A stretch of DNA of 49,651 nt from a virus. Of this stretch, positions 40,644 to 48,820 are shown piece by piece (the stretch's first letter is position 1; every line of letters starts with the position of its first letter). Position numbers and translations under genes: made by a program. The notes under the pieces are model-generated. The model was not told the DNA's origin, searched no databases, and saw only the letters and a list, made by a program, of their open reading frames with translations. The stretch is from positions 1 to 49,651 of the IMG/VR virus record IMGVR_UViG_3300042471_001575. One strand, 5' to 3'.

Positions 40644-41021
40644 ATGCCCAATGATTTCCAGAATCTGTTAAAAGAAAAGTACCCGTTTTTGACGCTGTTG
40701 CGCTATGCTGGCACGGAATACGTGGGCATAGTACAAAACTCTGATGACATCATTACCACCCTGTACGACTATGGCAGTATCGCTGATGCAGATCTCAAGG
40801 GCAATTTTGTAGAACTGGCCAATGTGTGGTGGTGGGAAAGCAATCGCAGCATACCCATCAACATTTTCCTCAAACAGGACTGGGAAATATTCCGTCCGTT
40901 TCTCAAGACTTTTATCAACAAAGACATTGAAGTTTTACTGGGACCTGTGACCAGTCTTAATGACATAGCCCGTAAAAAGATCAAGCGTAAGTCAATTACC
41001 TTGGTCAAGCGTGTTGACTAG
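40644..41021 (+). CDS. Conserved T4-like phage hypothetical protein
   Basis: A 125-residue protein on the plus strand. YAGTEYVGIVQNSDD, WWWESNRSIPINIFL and LGPVTSLNDIARKKIKRKS form a pattern that I recall from T4-like marine phages as conserved but uncharacterised. There is no membrane span. The 3' end overlaps the DnaE-like gene in opposite orientation by 30 nt. Role unknown. Confidence 0.7.
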   Translation: MPNDFQNLLKEKYPFLTLLRYAGTEYVGIVQNSDDIITTLYDYGSIADADLKGNFVELANVWWWESNRSIPINIFLKQDWEIFRPFLKTFINKDIEVLLGPVTSLNDIARKKIKRKSITLVKRVD

Positions 41022-41576
41022 ATTCATATGCAGTGCCACCAAGTGTGCGTAGGCCACTGAGTGGCTGCGTTTGAAATAATATCCATCCTGCTCGGCCAAC
41101 CAAATACGTTCTGCAACTTCACGCCAGGGCTTGCCCTGTAAATATCGCTTGGCTGGTCTGATCACAGCAATAAACATGGCCATGCGTGCTAGGGAATCAA
41201 CAGGTTCGGGCATACGCTGCAGTTGATCCCAGGCATTGTTGATATGCACGATCTTTTGCACAAACTGCTGATCCTGCAATCGCTGCCAGGGAGGAGTGGT
41301 GGCCAACATCTGATCATAGTGCTGTTGATCCCGGATCAGTTGATACACTGTGTTGTTCAGCAGATCGATCTTGAAGTAACCACGCTGTTCGGCCTGTTGG
41401 TAATCTATGCTGGCATAGCCATTTAGGGTGTCTCGGGGAATGTGGGTGACATACACACCAGAATTGTGTCGCACCAACTGATCGTTTTTGCGCTGGCTGG
41501 CTGCTGTGTGATCGATCAAGGCCAGCACTTGATCGCGATTGGCCAGGTCAATGTCAATGTCTGCGGCGATTTTCAT
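40992..41576 (-). CDS. DnaE (Pol III alpha) finger-like mini-protein
   Basis: A 194-residue protein. HNSGVYVTHIPRD (37-49), then YFKIDLLNNTVYQLI (67-81), resembles the DnaE stretch HAAGVVIA ... LLKFDFLGLKTL. The C-terminal YYFKRSHSVAYAHLVALHM (167-184) resembles FNKSHSAAYALLSYQTA of bacterial Pol III alpha. The palm with its catalytic aspartates, the PHP domain and the beta-binding tail are absent, so it cannot be a polymerase by itself. It may bind DNA or mimic host Pol III. It couples to the zinc-finger gene by ATGA overlap. Confidence 0.55.
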   Translation of the reverse strand: MKIAADIDIDLANRDQVLALIDHTAASQRKNDQLVRHNSGVYVTHIPRDTLNGYASIDYQQAEQRGYFKIDLLNNTVYQLIRDQQHYDQMLATTPPWQRLQDQQFVQKIVHINNAWDQLQRMPEPVDSLARMAMFIAVIRPAKRYLQGKPWREVAERIWLAEQDGYYFKRSHSVAYAHLVALHMNLVNTLDQGN

Positions 41577-42259
41577 AGGCCCTGTTGCTGTAAATCGTGT
41601 TCGATCTTTAGTTGTGTGGCTGCGTAGTCACGGAAACGCTGCGGCCAGTAGTCGGGATCAATCCAGGCATAAATGATTTCCTGCTGTTTTGAATCCAATC
41701 TCGACACAAACTCATGTCCTGAAGCACAGTTCAGCACAGTCCAGGCAGTGACACGTCCGGCTGTTATATCCTGCACGATGAGATTGGCATTGAGATATCT
41801 AAAGTAATCTCTGTAGTTGGCCAGGCTTGAATAACTCTGCATGGTTTCCGTGGCTCTGGTCACAGCATCGTTGGCATCTTCCCTGCGAGTGTGTGCAAGC
41901 AAAAATTCTTCGTAGATTTTGTCGCTGCTCCAATGATAGTCGATTTTGAGTCGGCGCTGTTCCGGAGCCAGCAGCCACCGCACATAGTGTGGAAAAGCGA
42001 TCACCCGGCTGCTCACACAGTATCTGCCAAACTTGACCAGCACACGATACAAACTGTTGTTTTCAAAACTTTGCCACTCGTCTGCAACCTGCTGTCCCAG
42101 GCTGCGTTTGATGGCCATGTAGGCCTGCAGGCCCAGCAACACAGGTTTTTCTCCACGGCTGTTGAATCTGCGTTTGGGCTCACAGAGATGCGCCAGCAGT
42201 GTGGATTCCCTGCTGAACTCTCGATCGCAGTGCTGGCATTTATGTTTTGTCGTGTCCAA
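41573..42259 (-). CDS. Zinc-finger phage protein
   Basis: A 228-residue protein with a TTG start (42259). CQHCDREFSRESTLLAHLC gives a C2H2/C2HC-like finger at residues 8-26. The rest is helical with many aromatics (HYVRWLL, YRDYFRYLNANLIVQD). Related zinc-finger proteins occur in T4-like marine phages with unknown role. Located in a row of replication genes, it may bind DNA or RNA. It overlaps the preceding gene by 20 nt and the next by ATGA. Confidence 0.65.
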   Translation of the reverse strand: MDTTKHKCQHCDREFSRESTLLAHLCEPKRRFNSRGEKPVLLGLQAYMAIKRSLGQQVADEWQSFENNSLYRVLVKFGRYCVSSRVIAFPHYVRWLLAPEQRRLKIDYHWSSDKIYEEFLLAHTRREDANDAVTRATETMQSYSSLANYRDYFRYLNANLIVQDITAGRVTAWTVLNCASGHEFVSRLDSKQQEIIYAWIDPDYWPQRFRDYAATQLKIEHDLQQQGL

Positions 42260-42683
42260 GGTCTCTATGATATTGTTTGATATCTGCGTCTGTTACCAGT
42301 TGATCCAGTACTTCTGCGTCGGCTGTTTTGATTTCGGGAAACAGTTCTCGCAGGGTCTTGGTACGTCGGGTTTCCCGGGATTTTTTCACACGCGGCCAGG
42401 AATGCCGCTGTCGTCCCAGGCCCGGACTGGCTGCGATCAGCATATACCACTGCAGTTTGGGATGCCGGCTGAGAAGGAAAATATTTTTGTTGGCATAGTG
42501 ATTGAGCAGTTGCACATATCCTGACTGTATGTCTGGAGCAGCATCAACATAACTCATCCAGCGCAGAGCCATGTAGCCACTGAACTTTTTGCGGTCTTCT
42601 GCAGATAACTGATCATAGTAGTTGCGATCTCTGCGATCTATGGCAGCCAGCAAGTCCCACAAAAAATTATCGCGCTCGGCCAC
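42240..42683 (-). CDS. Possible clamp-loader small subunit (gp62-like)
   Basis: A 147-residue protein with a GTG start overlapping the TAG of the gene before. FLWDLLAAIDRRDRNYYDQL, FSGYMALRWMSYVD, then YVQLLNHYANKNIFLLSRHPKLQWYML resembles the layout of phage gp62 (F..YM..R..SM.......L.N.Y......). In T4, gp62 works with gp44 to load the sliding clamp. No gp44 or gp45 gene is in the window. The match is by pattern only, so the call is tentative. Confidence 0.4.
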   Translation of the reverse strand: MAERDNFLWDLLAAIDRRDRNYYDQLSAEDRKKFSGYMALRWMSYVDAAPDIQSGYVQLLNHYANKNIFLLSRHPKLQWYMLIAASPGLGRQRHSWPRVKKSRETRRTKTLRELFPEIKTADAEVLDQLVTDADIKQYHRDLGHDKT

Positions 42684-43183
42684 TACCAGGCCTTTCTATA
42701 GTCTACCACTTCGCAGTTGCGGCTGATGTCCTTGACAAAATACACGCATTCAGGATTGGGTTCATCATCCAGCGGAACACACAGCATCTGTCCGTTCTTT
42801 AGTTTGGGAGCATACCAAGTTATCTCATGATACACATCAATGATCTGCGTGTCAAGGAAACTGGGACGGAACGATGTCAGTGGATTGAACTGGAATGCTT
42901 TGAACCCGCGATCATTCAAACTGGTCAAGGGCAACACTTCCAGGTCGCCCAGTTCGGGCTCGCCAATCAAGATCTTCCAGTCCAAGGGCATTTTCACACG
43001 ATGCCGGCCCACTTGTAGTATCAAGGCAGGGCTGGTAAACGATTCCAAAAATATCAATGGTATGTAGTGATAGTCGGGCTCGTCAGGATTGCCGTTGTCA
43101 AACACTCCAAAACGCAGGTCGTCGATCTGCTCGGGCAAACTGTCTAGTTCATAACTGATGTTGTCTAGGGTCAAGATTTTCAT
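42683..43183 (-). CDS. Conserved T4-like marine phage hypothetical protein
   Basis: A 166-residue beta-rich protein. YIPLIFLESF, MPLDWKILIGEPELGDLEVLPLTSLNDRGF and FNPLTSFRPSF form a strongly patterned core that I recall as conserved in T4-like marine phages near replication genes. It has no enzyme signature. Its stop overlaps the start of the gp62-like gene (TAGTG). It may be a core replication or late-transcription helper, but nothing proves it. Confidence 0.7.
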   Translation of the reverse strand: MKILTLDNISYELDSLPEQIDDLRFGVFDNGNPDEPDYHYIPLIFLESFTSPALILQVGRHRVKMPLDWKILIGEPELGDLEVLPLTSLNDRGFKAFQFNPLTSFRPSFLDTQIIDVYHEITWYAPKLKNGQMLCVPLDDEPNPECVYFVKDISRNCEVVDYRKAW

Positions 43184-43218
43184 ATAACAATTATACTTGA
43201 GATTGAGCAGATGTCAAC

Positions 43219-44682
43219 CTAACGATACTCCAATTTCTCTTGGGTGAATGGATATTCTGCTTCTCGATAAAAAGTTTTGCGTTTGGTCAAGTGTCGCTTG
43301 GCGAATCTGCAGGTTGAGGTTATGTCCCAGATCTGAACAAAGTCTTTGTCTTCTGCTTTACGAATGCCACGACCAATTGACTGGATAACACGCACAAAAG
43401 ACTTGCCAGGCTCAACAAGCACCAGATTAAAAATACGGGGAATGTTAATACCAACTGAGGCCACACCGTAAGTAGCGACAATGATTTTGTCTGTTGTCTC
43501 CGATACTTCATCATAATGATCTTGCCTTTCTCCTGCTTTGGTAGCACCTGATATGAACACAGCACGGTCGCCCAGTCTATCTACTAAGGCACGACCTGCT
43601 GTGATACGATCCACTAGGATCAGCGTATTTCCGGTTCGATTTACTTCCTGTACAAGACTGGCGATAGCGTCCAGTCGATCTGCATCTTCCAGCAAAAACT
43701 TCAACTCGCTTTGATAGTTGGTATGTTCCTGATGATCTACCAACTGTACCACGTTCACATGGCACTGTGCCAGCACACCTTGCTGTTGCAATTCTGCGGC
43801 CGACAACTGTCCCACCACAGGACCTATGCTGACATGCAGTGCTTCGGATTCAAACTTTTCTTTGGGTATGGTACCTGTGAGGCCCCAACGTATGGGTATC
43901 TGGCTCATGACGCCGGTCAGTAGAGTCTTTAGTGCGTCAGCCTTGGCCATGTGTACTTCGTCCACTATCACACATACCACACCTTCTATGAACTCGCCGA
44001 TGGTGACATCACCTATGTCGTTGCGTGTGTTCTTCAACAGATTGTTTAGGCTTTGCCAGGTACAGATTGTATGCGTCTTGTTATATTCCTTGCGATCTCC
44101 AAAGTACACACCTACATCCAATCCCAGATTCACATAGTCTTTTTCTGTTTGTGTCACTAGACTTTTGTTGGGCACTATGACTATGGTGCGACCATGTGAT
44201 TCGCACAGTTGGCTCAAGGCCGCGGTCATGATAGTTTTTCCAGCGCCAGTGGCGATCTCCTGCAGGCACTGCGGATTGGTGATAAAATTGCGTATGATGG
44301 AGACCTGATAGTCTCTCAACACTATGGACTCGCCTTGGGCAGGATGCCCGGCGGGCCATTGTCGATCAGCAAAAGTAGATTCTGTGATTTCTGGAAACTC
44401 AAAGTCGCGGCTGTATTCACGCAGATCTTCCAGTTCCACATCATAGCCTTCTTCATCCAGCACAGGCAATATTTGAGGCAATAGGTTCACATATGTGCTG
44501 CCGCCCAACTGGAAGAACGACACCTTGCCGTTCCAGCGTCCCATCCTCACCGCTGGCAAATACCTGGCATACGGCACTTCATACTCAAACAGGCGCATGA
44601 GCCTGCGTCGAGTTTCCAGTTCCAGGCCTTCGATTTTGACATTGACTTCGTCTTTGATGATTAAGGTGGCTGTGCCTACCAT
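43219..44682 (-). CDS. uvsW: UvsW-like superfamily 2 DNA helicase
   Basis: A 487-residue helicase. ATGAGKT (144-150) is motif I, VDEVH motif II, LTGTIPKE motif III, and QSIGRGIRKAE motif VI. The N-terminal 110 residues (VKIEGLELETRRRLMRLFEYEVP, RMGRWNGK) resemble the UvsW N-domain. UvsW unwinds D-loops and R-loops and remodels forks in the switch to recombination-driven replication. It overlaps the end of the HARP-like gene by 7 nt, suggesting a joint function. Confidence 0.93.
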   Translation of the reverse strand: MVGTATLIIKDEVNVKIEGLELETRRRLMRLFEYEVPYARYLPAVRMGRWNGKVSFFQLGGSTYVNLLPQILPVLDEEGYDVELEDLREYSRDFEFPEITESTFADRQWPAGHPAQGESIVLRDYQVSIIRNFITNPQCLQEIATGAGKTIMTAALSQLCESHGRTIVIVPNKSLVTQTEKDYVNLGLDVGVYFGDRKEYNKTHTICTWQSLNNLLKNTRNDIGDVTIGEFIEGVVCVIVDEVHMAKADALKTLLTGVMSQIPIRWGLTGTIPKEKFESEALHVSIGPVVGQLSAAELQQQGVLAQCHVNVVQLVDHQEHTNYQSELKFLLEDADRLDAIASLVQEVNRTGNTLILVDRITAGRALVDRLGDRAVFISGATKAGERQDHYDEVSETTDKIIVATYGVASVGINIPRIFNLVLVEPGKSFVRVIQSIGRGIRKAEDKDFVQIWDITSTCRFAKRHLTKRKTFYREAEYPFTQEKLEYR

Positions 44683-45803
44683 GAGGTATTCCCGTCGAGA
44701 TAGTCCTCGCGATGATATTGAGGATCGATGTAATAGATGATTTTTCTAGCGATCTGTGCCGGCAGCGAACCAACGTCCCAGACCACAAGACCGCGACTTT
44801 TATTTATAACGATGTCCACTGAGTCAAAATCAATGGCCTGATAGTTGTATTGATAATCGTCCATGAATTCCCATTCGGGGTTCCTAGATCTAGCACGGTA
44901 GTATGTGCTGACTCTGTTGGGCCATCGTTGTTGTATTGCTTGGCAAAGATCGTGATAGGCATCTTGTTCGTTGATCAGTTCAACGGCCACACTGTGTTGT
45001 TCATGCAGATGGATGTAATCCAATATGGCCTGATGATTTTGTTCGGACCAGGTCAGAGCCGTGGCCTGCTGTGAATTCAACATGGCGGGCACCACAGACT
45101 CGGCATCGCCGCAGAAATAACTGCGTAAATCTTCATGGATCTCCACGCCGGCACGCACCAAGGTATTGAGCGTGGTCAAGGTCAAGGGCAGATGTTGAGG
45201 TATGGCTGCCATGAGATGTTGGTTGGCACAGTTGATCATGATACTGCCATTGACCAGTCTGGCCTGAACTGTCCACTGATCAGCCTCTGACGCACTCAGC
45301 ACAGGATCCAACAAGTCGTTGACCCGAGCGTCAATGTCATAGGCCGGAGTCCTGCTGCGACAAAACTCCAGCGTGGATCTGAGATTTTTGGCAGAAACAG
45401 GTATGATCCACTCTTTGGCATCCGGATCCCACACAGCATCGTCCACCAGATCTCGCGCTCTGCGATAGTCTGCCCAGGCATCCACTTGAGCGCGATTGTA
45501 GGGACTGCGCATGATTAGATGATCGTCTTGTAGGGTCAACTGTGCTCTTTCATGATCAGCTGTGGGAGGCAAGGGAATGACTGCCCAGGCCGCAGCCAAC
45601 ATGATATCGGGATCCAGGTTGGCCTGCTCAATCTGCTGGCGATATCGGTACACCAGTTTTTCCCACAGTTCGGCCTGCTTGGGCGTGACCGCGCGATTTT
45701 TGGCTATCCTGCGGTTGTAGACTTCGGTGATGAATTGGCGGTCGTATCTGGCAAATTTGATGTTCTGCAACATCCAGTACCAGTAATTTTCACGAGATTT
45801 CAT
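44676..45803 (-). CDS. HARP-like phage protein beside UvsW
   Basis: A 375-residue protein begun at ATG 45803; a longer frame starts six codons upstream. LIMRSPYNRAQVDAWADYRR followed by DDAVWDPDAKEWIIPVSAKN resembles the HARP domain of SMARCAL1 and related annealing helicases, where R-x-WD...W-x-P binds branched DNA. No helicase motifs are present. The next gene is the UvsW helicase, so the two may form a split annealing helicase. Other roles are possible. A sigma70-like upstream region (TAACAG ... TTACAAT) is weakly visible. Confidence 0.5.
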   Translation of the reverse strand: MKSRENYWYWMLQNIKFARYDRQFITEVYNRRIAKNRAVTPKQAELWEKLVYRYRQQIEQANLDPDIMLAAAWAVIPLPPTADHERAQLTLQDDHLIMRSPYNRAQVDAWADYRRARDLVDDAVWDPDAKEWIIPVSAKNLRSTLEFCRSRTPAYDIDARVNDLLDPVLSASEADQWTVQARLVNGSIMINCANQHLMAAIPQHLPLTLTTLNTLVRAGVEIHEDLRSYFCGDAESVVPAMLNSQQATALTWSEQNHQAILDYIHLHEQHSVAVELINEQDAYHDLCQAIQQRWPNRVSTYYRARSRNPEWEFMDDYQYNYQAIDFDSVDIVINKSRGLVVWDVGSLPAQIARKIIYYIDPQYHREDYLDGNTSW

Positions 45804-45860
45804 AGTGCTATTGTAACACAACTGTTAGGTTATTACAAATAATGCCTAGCCAAAAACCCG

Positions 45861-45867
45861 CTAAATA
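45861..45867 (+). promoter_or_regulatory. Late-promoter motif CTAAATA before the LamG fibre
   Basis: CTAAATAT, 26 nt before the ATG at 45894, in the short divergent gap between the HARP-like gene and the plus-strand fibre block. Confidence 0.5.
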
Positions 45868-45893
45868 TGCTATCTAGCCAAAAAAGGTTTTAA

Positions 45894-47927
45894 ATGATCA
45901 TTACAAGTACTCGTGTGCGCGGTGGCAAATACCGTGCCTTTGTCAGAACCGACCCTTATTTCAATCTTGTGACTTTGTTGTTGCCCGGTAACGGCGCCAA
46001 CGGCGCTCAGAACAACACATTCCTGGACGCCAGCACCAATAACTTTGCCATCACAAGGAACGGCAATACCACGCAAGGTACATTTTCACCTTTTAGTCTT
46101 AGTGGGTGGAGCAACTACTTCGATGGCTCTGGTGATTATCTTGCTTTATCTGCAAACTCAGCATTTTTATTCACTGGTGATTTTACCATCGAGGCATGGG
46201 TAAACTTACCGGCTATTTCGGGCGGACCATACACAATATTTGGCAGTGTCTACTCTGCATCTGTAACAATATTTGATTTCAGAGTTTTTAATAGTAATAT
46301 ACAAGTGTCACTGAATTCGGGCAGTGGCACAAACCTAGGACTCGGTACTTTGTCTATCAATAGATGGGCACACATGGCTTTGGTCAGAAGCGGAAGTTCT
46401 ATCAAATGTTATGTAGATGGAACACAGACTGATACTACGTTGACCAATTCTAGTACCTTGGGATTTAACGATGTAGCAATGCGAGTTGGCGATTCGGGAA
46501 CCGCAGGAAGTAATCCATTTAACGGATATATAAGCAATTTGCGAATCCTAAACGGCACTGCTCTGTATACCTCCAACTTTACGCCGCCGTCAAGTAATCT
46601 TACTGCTATTGCCAATACATCACTGTTGACCTGCCAGAGCAATAGGTTTATAGACAATTCATCCAATGATTTTGCCTTGACAGTCAATGGGCAGACAAGG
46701 GTAACACCGTTCTCACCATTTCAGCCCGGTGCTCCTTACTTAACAGGTACCAACGGTGGTAGTCTATATTTGAGAGGCCCCGTCTCTACCGGCACTGACT
46801 ATCTTAGTATAGCAAGTGACCCGGCTTTTCAATTTGGTAACAGTAATTTCACGGTAGAAACTTGGCTTTACCCAACTGCTGTCAATACTGTTGCAATTTA
46901 TTCTAAAAGAGCCAACACTACTACCGCTTACGGAAGCATTGTCTTCAATATCCAGAGTGATAGAAGCGTGCGTGTGCTTGGGACAGTTAATGGATCTTCG
47001 TGGGGAGTTAATTCGCAGGGTAACACTCTCATAAATGCAAATTGTTGGAATCATGTGGCTGTTACAAGAAATGGCACACTTTGGAATATTTGGGTCAACG
47101 GCAGGAACAGTGCTAACTCTGTATTGGCTGGAACAATACCAGATAACCCATCTAATGTCACTGTGGGCACGCAAGGCAATAACCAATCAATAAACAATAC
47201 TCCAGTGTATTTTTCTGATTTGAGAGTGGTCAAAGGAACAGCAGTGTATACAACAAATTTTACACTACCCACTTCACCATTGACTGCCATTGCCAATACC
47301 AGTCTTTTATTAAATTCAACCAACGCTGGTATAAGGGACGCTGCTGCCGATAATGTTATTGAGACCATTGGTAATGTGCAGATATCAACTGTACAAAGCA
47401 AATTCGGTGGATCATCTATATCGTTTGATGGTTCAGGTGATTATTTTATAGTTTCGTCAACAACTGCAAATCCACTGTTGGCATTTGGTACCGGTGATTT
47501 TACCATAGAATTTTGGATTCGATTTAATACAACTGCTGGTGTAACTATCCTTGACTATAGACCGGAATCAAACGGGGCATATGCCACCATAATCACTGAT
47601 GCCACGAATAAAATCATCTATTACTCTAATTCAGCAAACAGAATTCTTGGTACTACGGCACTAGCCACAAACTCCTGGCATCATATTGCTGTTGTTCGCA
47701 GTAGCGGATCAACAAAACTGTATATCAATGGAATCAATGAAGGATCTGCATTTGCAGATACACAGAATTATCTGTCAGGAGCAAATAGACCGGTTGTTGG
47801 AACCAGTGGGTTTCCGTTAGGAACTGGTTCGTTGAATGCTTATATCCAGGACCTACGCATCACGCAAAACCTGGCCCGTTACACAGCCGACTTTACCCCG
47901 CCTACCCAGGCTTTTCCAACACAGTAG
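45894..47927 (+). CDS. LamG/concanavalin-like repeat tail fibre
   Basis: A 677-residue protein. After a short N-terminal anchor (STRVRGGKYRAFVRTDPY), three similar jelly-roll modules follow: SGDYLALSANSAFLFTGDFT, TDYLSIASDPAFQFGNSNFT and a third beginning SGDYFIVSSTTA, each ending in a YT.NFTPP-like linker. This is the LamG/ConA-like lectin fold used by phages to bind glycans. It carries no signal peptide. It heads a plus-strand adhesin block, with the two glycine-rich genes after it. It probably binds a host surface sugar. Confidence 0.82.
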   Translation: MIITSTRVRGGKYRAFVRTDPYFNLVTLLLPGNGANGAQNNTFLDASTNNFAITRNGNTTQGTFSPFSLSGWSNYFDGSGDYLALSANSAFLFTGDFTIEAWVNLPAISGGPYTIFGSVYSASVTIFDFRVFNSNIQVSLNSGSGTNLGLGTLSINRWAHMALVRSGSSIKCYVDGTQTDTTLTNSSTLGFNDVAMRVGDSGTAGSNPFNGYISNLRILNGTALYTSNFTPPSSNLTAIANTSLLTCQSNRFIDNSSNDFALTVNGQTRVTPFSPFQPGAPYLTGTNGGSLYLRGPVSTGTDYLSIASDPAFQFGNSNFTVETWLYPTAVNTVAIYSKRANTTTAYGSIVFNIQSDRSVRVLGTVNGSSWGVNSQGNTLINANCWNHVAVTRNGTLWNIWVNGRNSANSVLAGTIPDNPSNVTVGTQGNNQSINNTPVYFSDLRVVKGTAVYTTNFTLPTSPLTAIANTSLLLNSTNAGIRDAAADNVIETIGNVQISTVQSKFGGSSISFDGSGDYFIVSSTTANPLLAFGTGDFTIEFWIRFNTTAGVTILDYRPESNGAYATIITDATNKIIYYSNSANRILGTTALATNSWHHIAVVRSSGSTKLYINGINEGSAFADTQNYLSGANRPVVGTSGFPLGTGSLNAYIQDLRITQNLARYTADFTPPTQAFPTQ

Positions 47928-47941
47928 GATTTTAGGCACTA

Positions 47942-47948
47942 CTAAATA
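47942..47948 (+). promoter_or_regulatory. Late-promoter motif CTAAATA before the first glycine-rich adhesin
   Basis: CTAAATAT, 25 nt before the ATG at 47974, in a 46-nt gap after the LamG gene. Confidence 0.5.
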
Positions 47949-47973
47949 TCTGGACTATTGAAACTAACATAAA

Positions 47974-48801
47974 ATGCAAATAATTGGTACTAAAGTTTTT
48001 GGTGGTTCTACATTCATATGCGATCTCGATATTTCGCTGGCAGTCCAATATCTGTTGGTAGCAGGTGGCGGTGGCGGGGCACAAGGAGATAACGGAGTAC
48101 CCGGCGGTGGTGGTGGTGCCGGGGGAGCTGGCGGTTTTTTGTCGGGCTCAATCAATTTCACGCCAGGCGAAACATATACAGTTGTTATTGGCGCCGGCGG
48201 TGCAACAAATGTCAATGGTTCTAATTCCAGTCTAACAGGACCTCAGGTAACACGAACAGCCACGGGCGGTGGTCGTGGTGGTATTGCATTGGCTGCAGGA
48301 CTTGCCGGAGGCTCAGGCGGTGGCGGAGGAGGTCGTGGACTTTCCGGCGGTACCGGCATTTCTGGTCAGGGCAACAACGGTGGCACAGGTGGTGCTTTTA
48401 CCGGGGGCGGAGGCGGTGGTGGCGGAGCAGCAACCGCGGGATCATCGGGAGGTCCCACCAATGGCGGGGTCGGCGGCGATGGTAAAAATTGGCTTGGATT
48501 GGGAACATATTATGCTGGTGGTGGAGGTGGAGGTGGCGACAATGGTCCTGCATCAAATGCCGATGGCGGCCTGGGCGGACCCACCAAAGGCACAGCCGCA
48601 TCTGCCAACAGTGGCAGTGGTGGTTGCGGCGGCAATAGCCCAAATGGAGAAAGTGGATATGCCGGCGGATCTGGTATAGTTATCATGAGATTTTTATCAA
48701 CATTTGGCACCGCTGCCTCAACCACTGGGTCCGTGACTTTTTCCACAGATGGAACCTACAACACATATACCTTCACCGGTGGCGGCACCATAACTTTCTA
48801 A
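47974..48801 (+). CDS. Glycine-rich tail adhesin, copy 1
   Basis: A 275-residue protein. VQYLLVAGGGGGAQGDNG opens a glycine-rich domain with many GGGG runs and repeated GGAGG/GGTGG units, and the C-terminus GYAGGSGIVIMRF is typical of the same family. Such polyglycine sandwich domains are known from the T4-like phage adhesin gp38 and other receptor-binding proteins. It likely sits at the fibre tip. The high GC of the Gly codons makes this region unlike the rest. Confidence 0.8.
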   Translation: MQIIGTKVFGGSTFICDLDISLAVQYLLVAGGGGGAQGDNGVPGGGGGAGGAGGFLSGSINFTPGETYTVVIGAGGATNVNGSNSSLTGPQVTRTATGGGRGGIALAAGLAGGSGGGGGGRGLSGGTGISGQGNNGGTGGAFTGGGGGGGGAATAGSSGGPTNGGVGGDGKNWLGLGTYYAGGGGGGGDNGPASNADGGLGGPTKGTAASANSGSGGCGGNSPNGESGYAGGSGIVIMRFLSTFGTAASTTGSVTFSTDGTYNTYTFTGGGTITF

Positions 48802-48820
48802 CCATGAGGAAAAACTAGGT

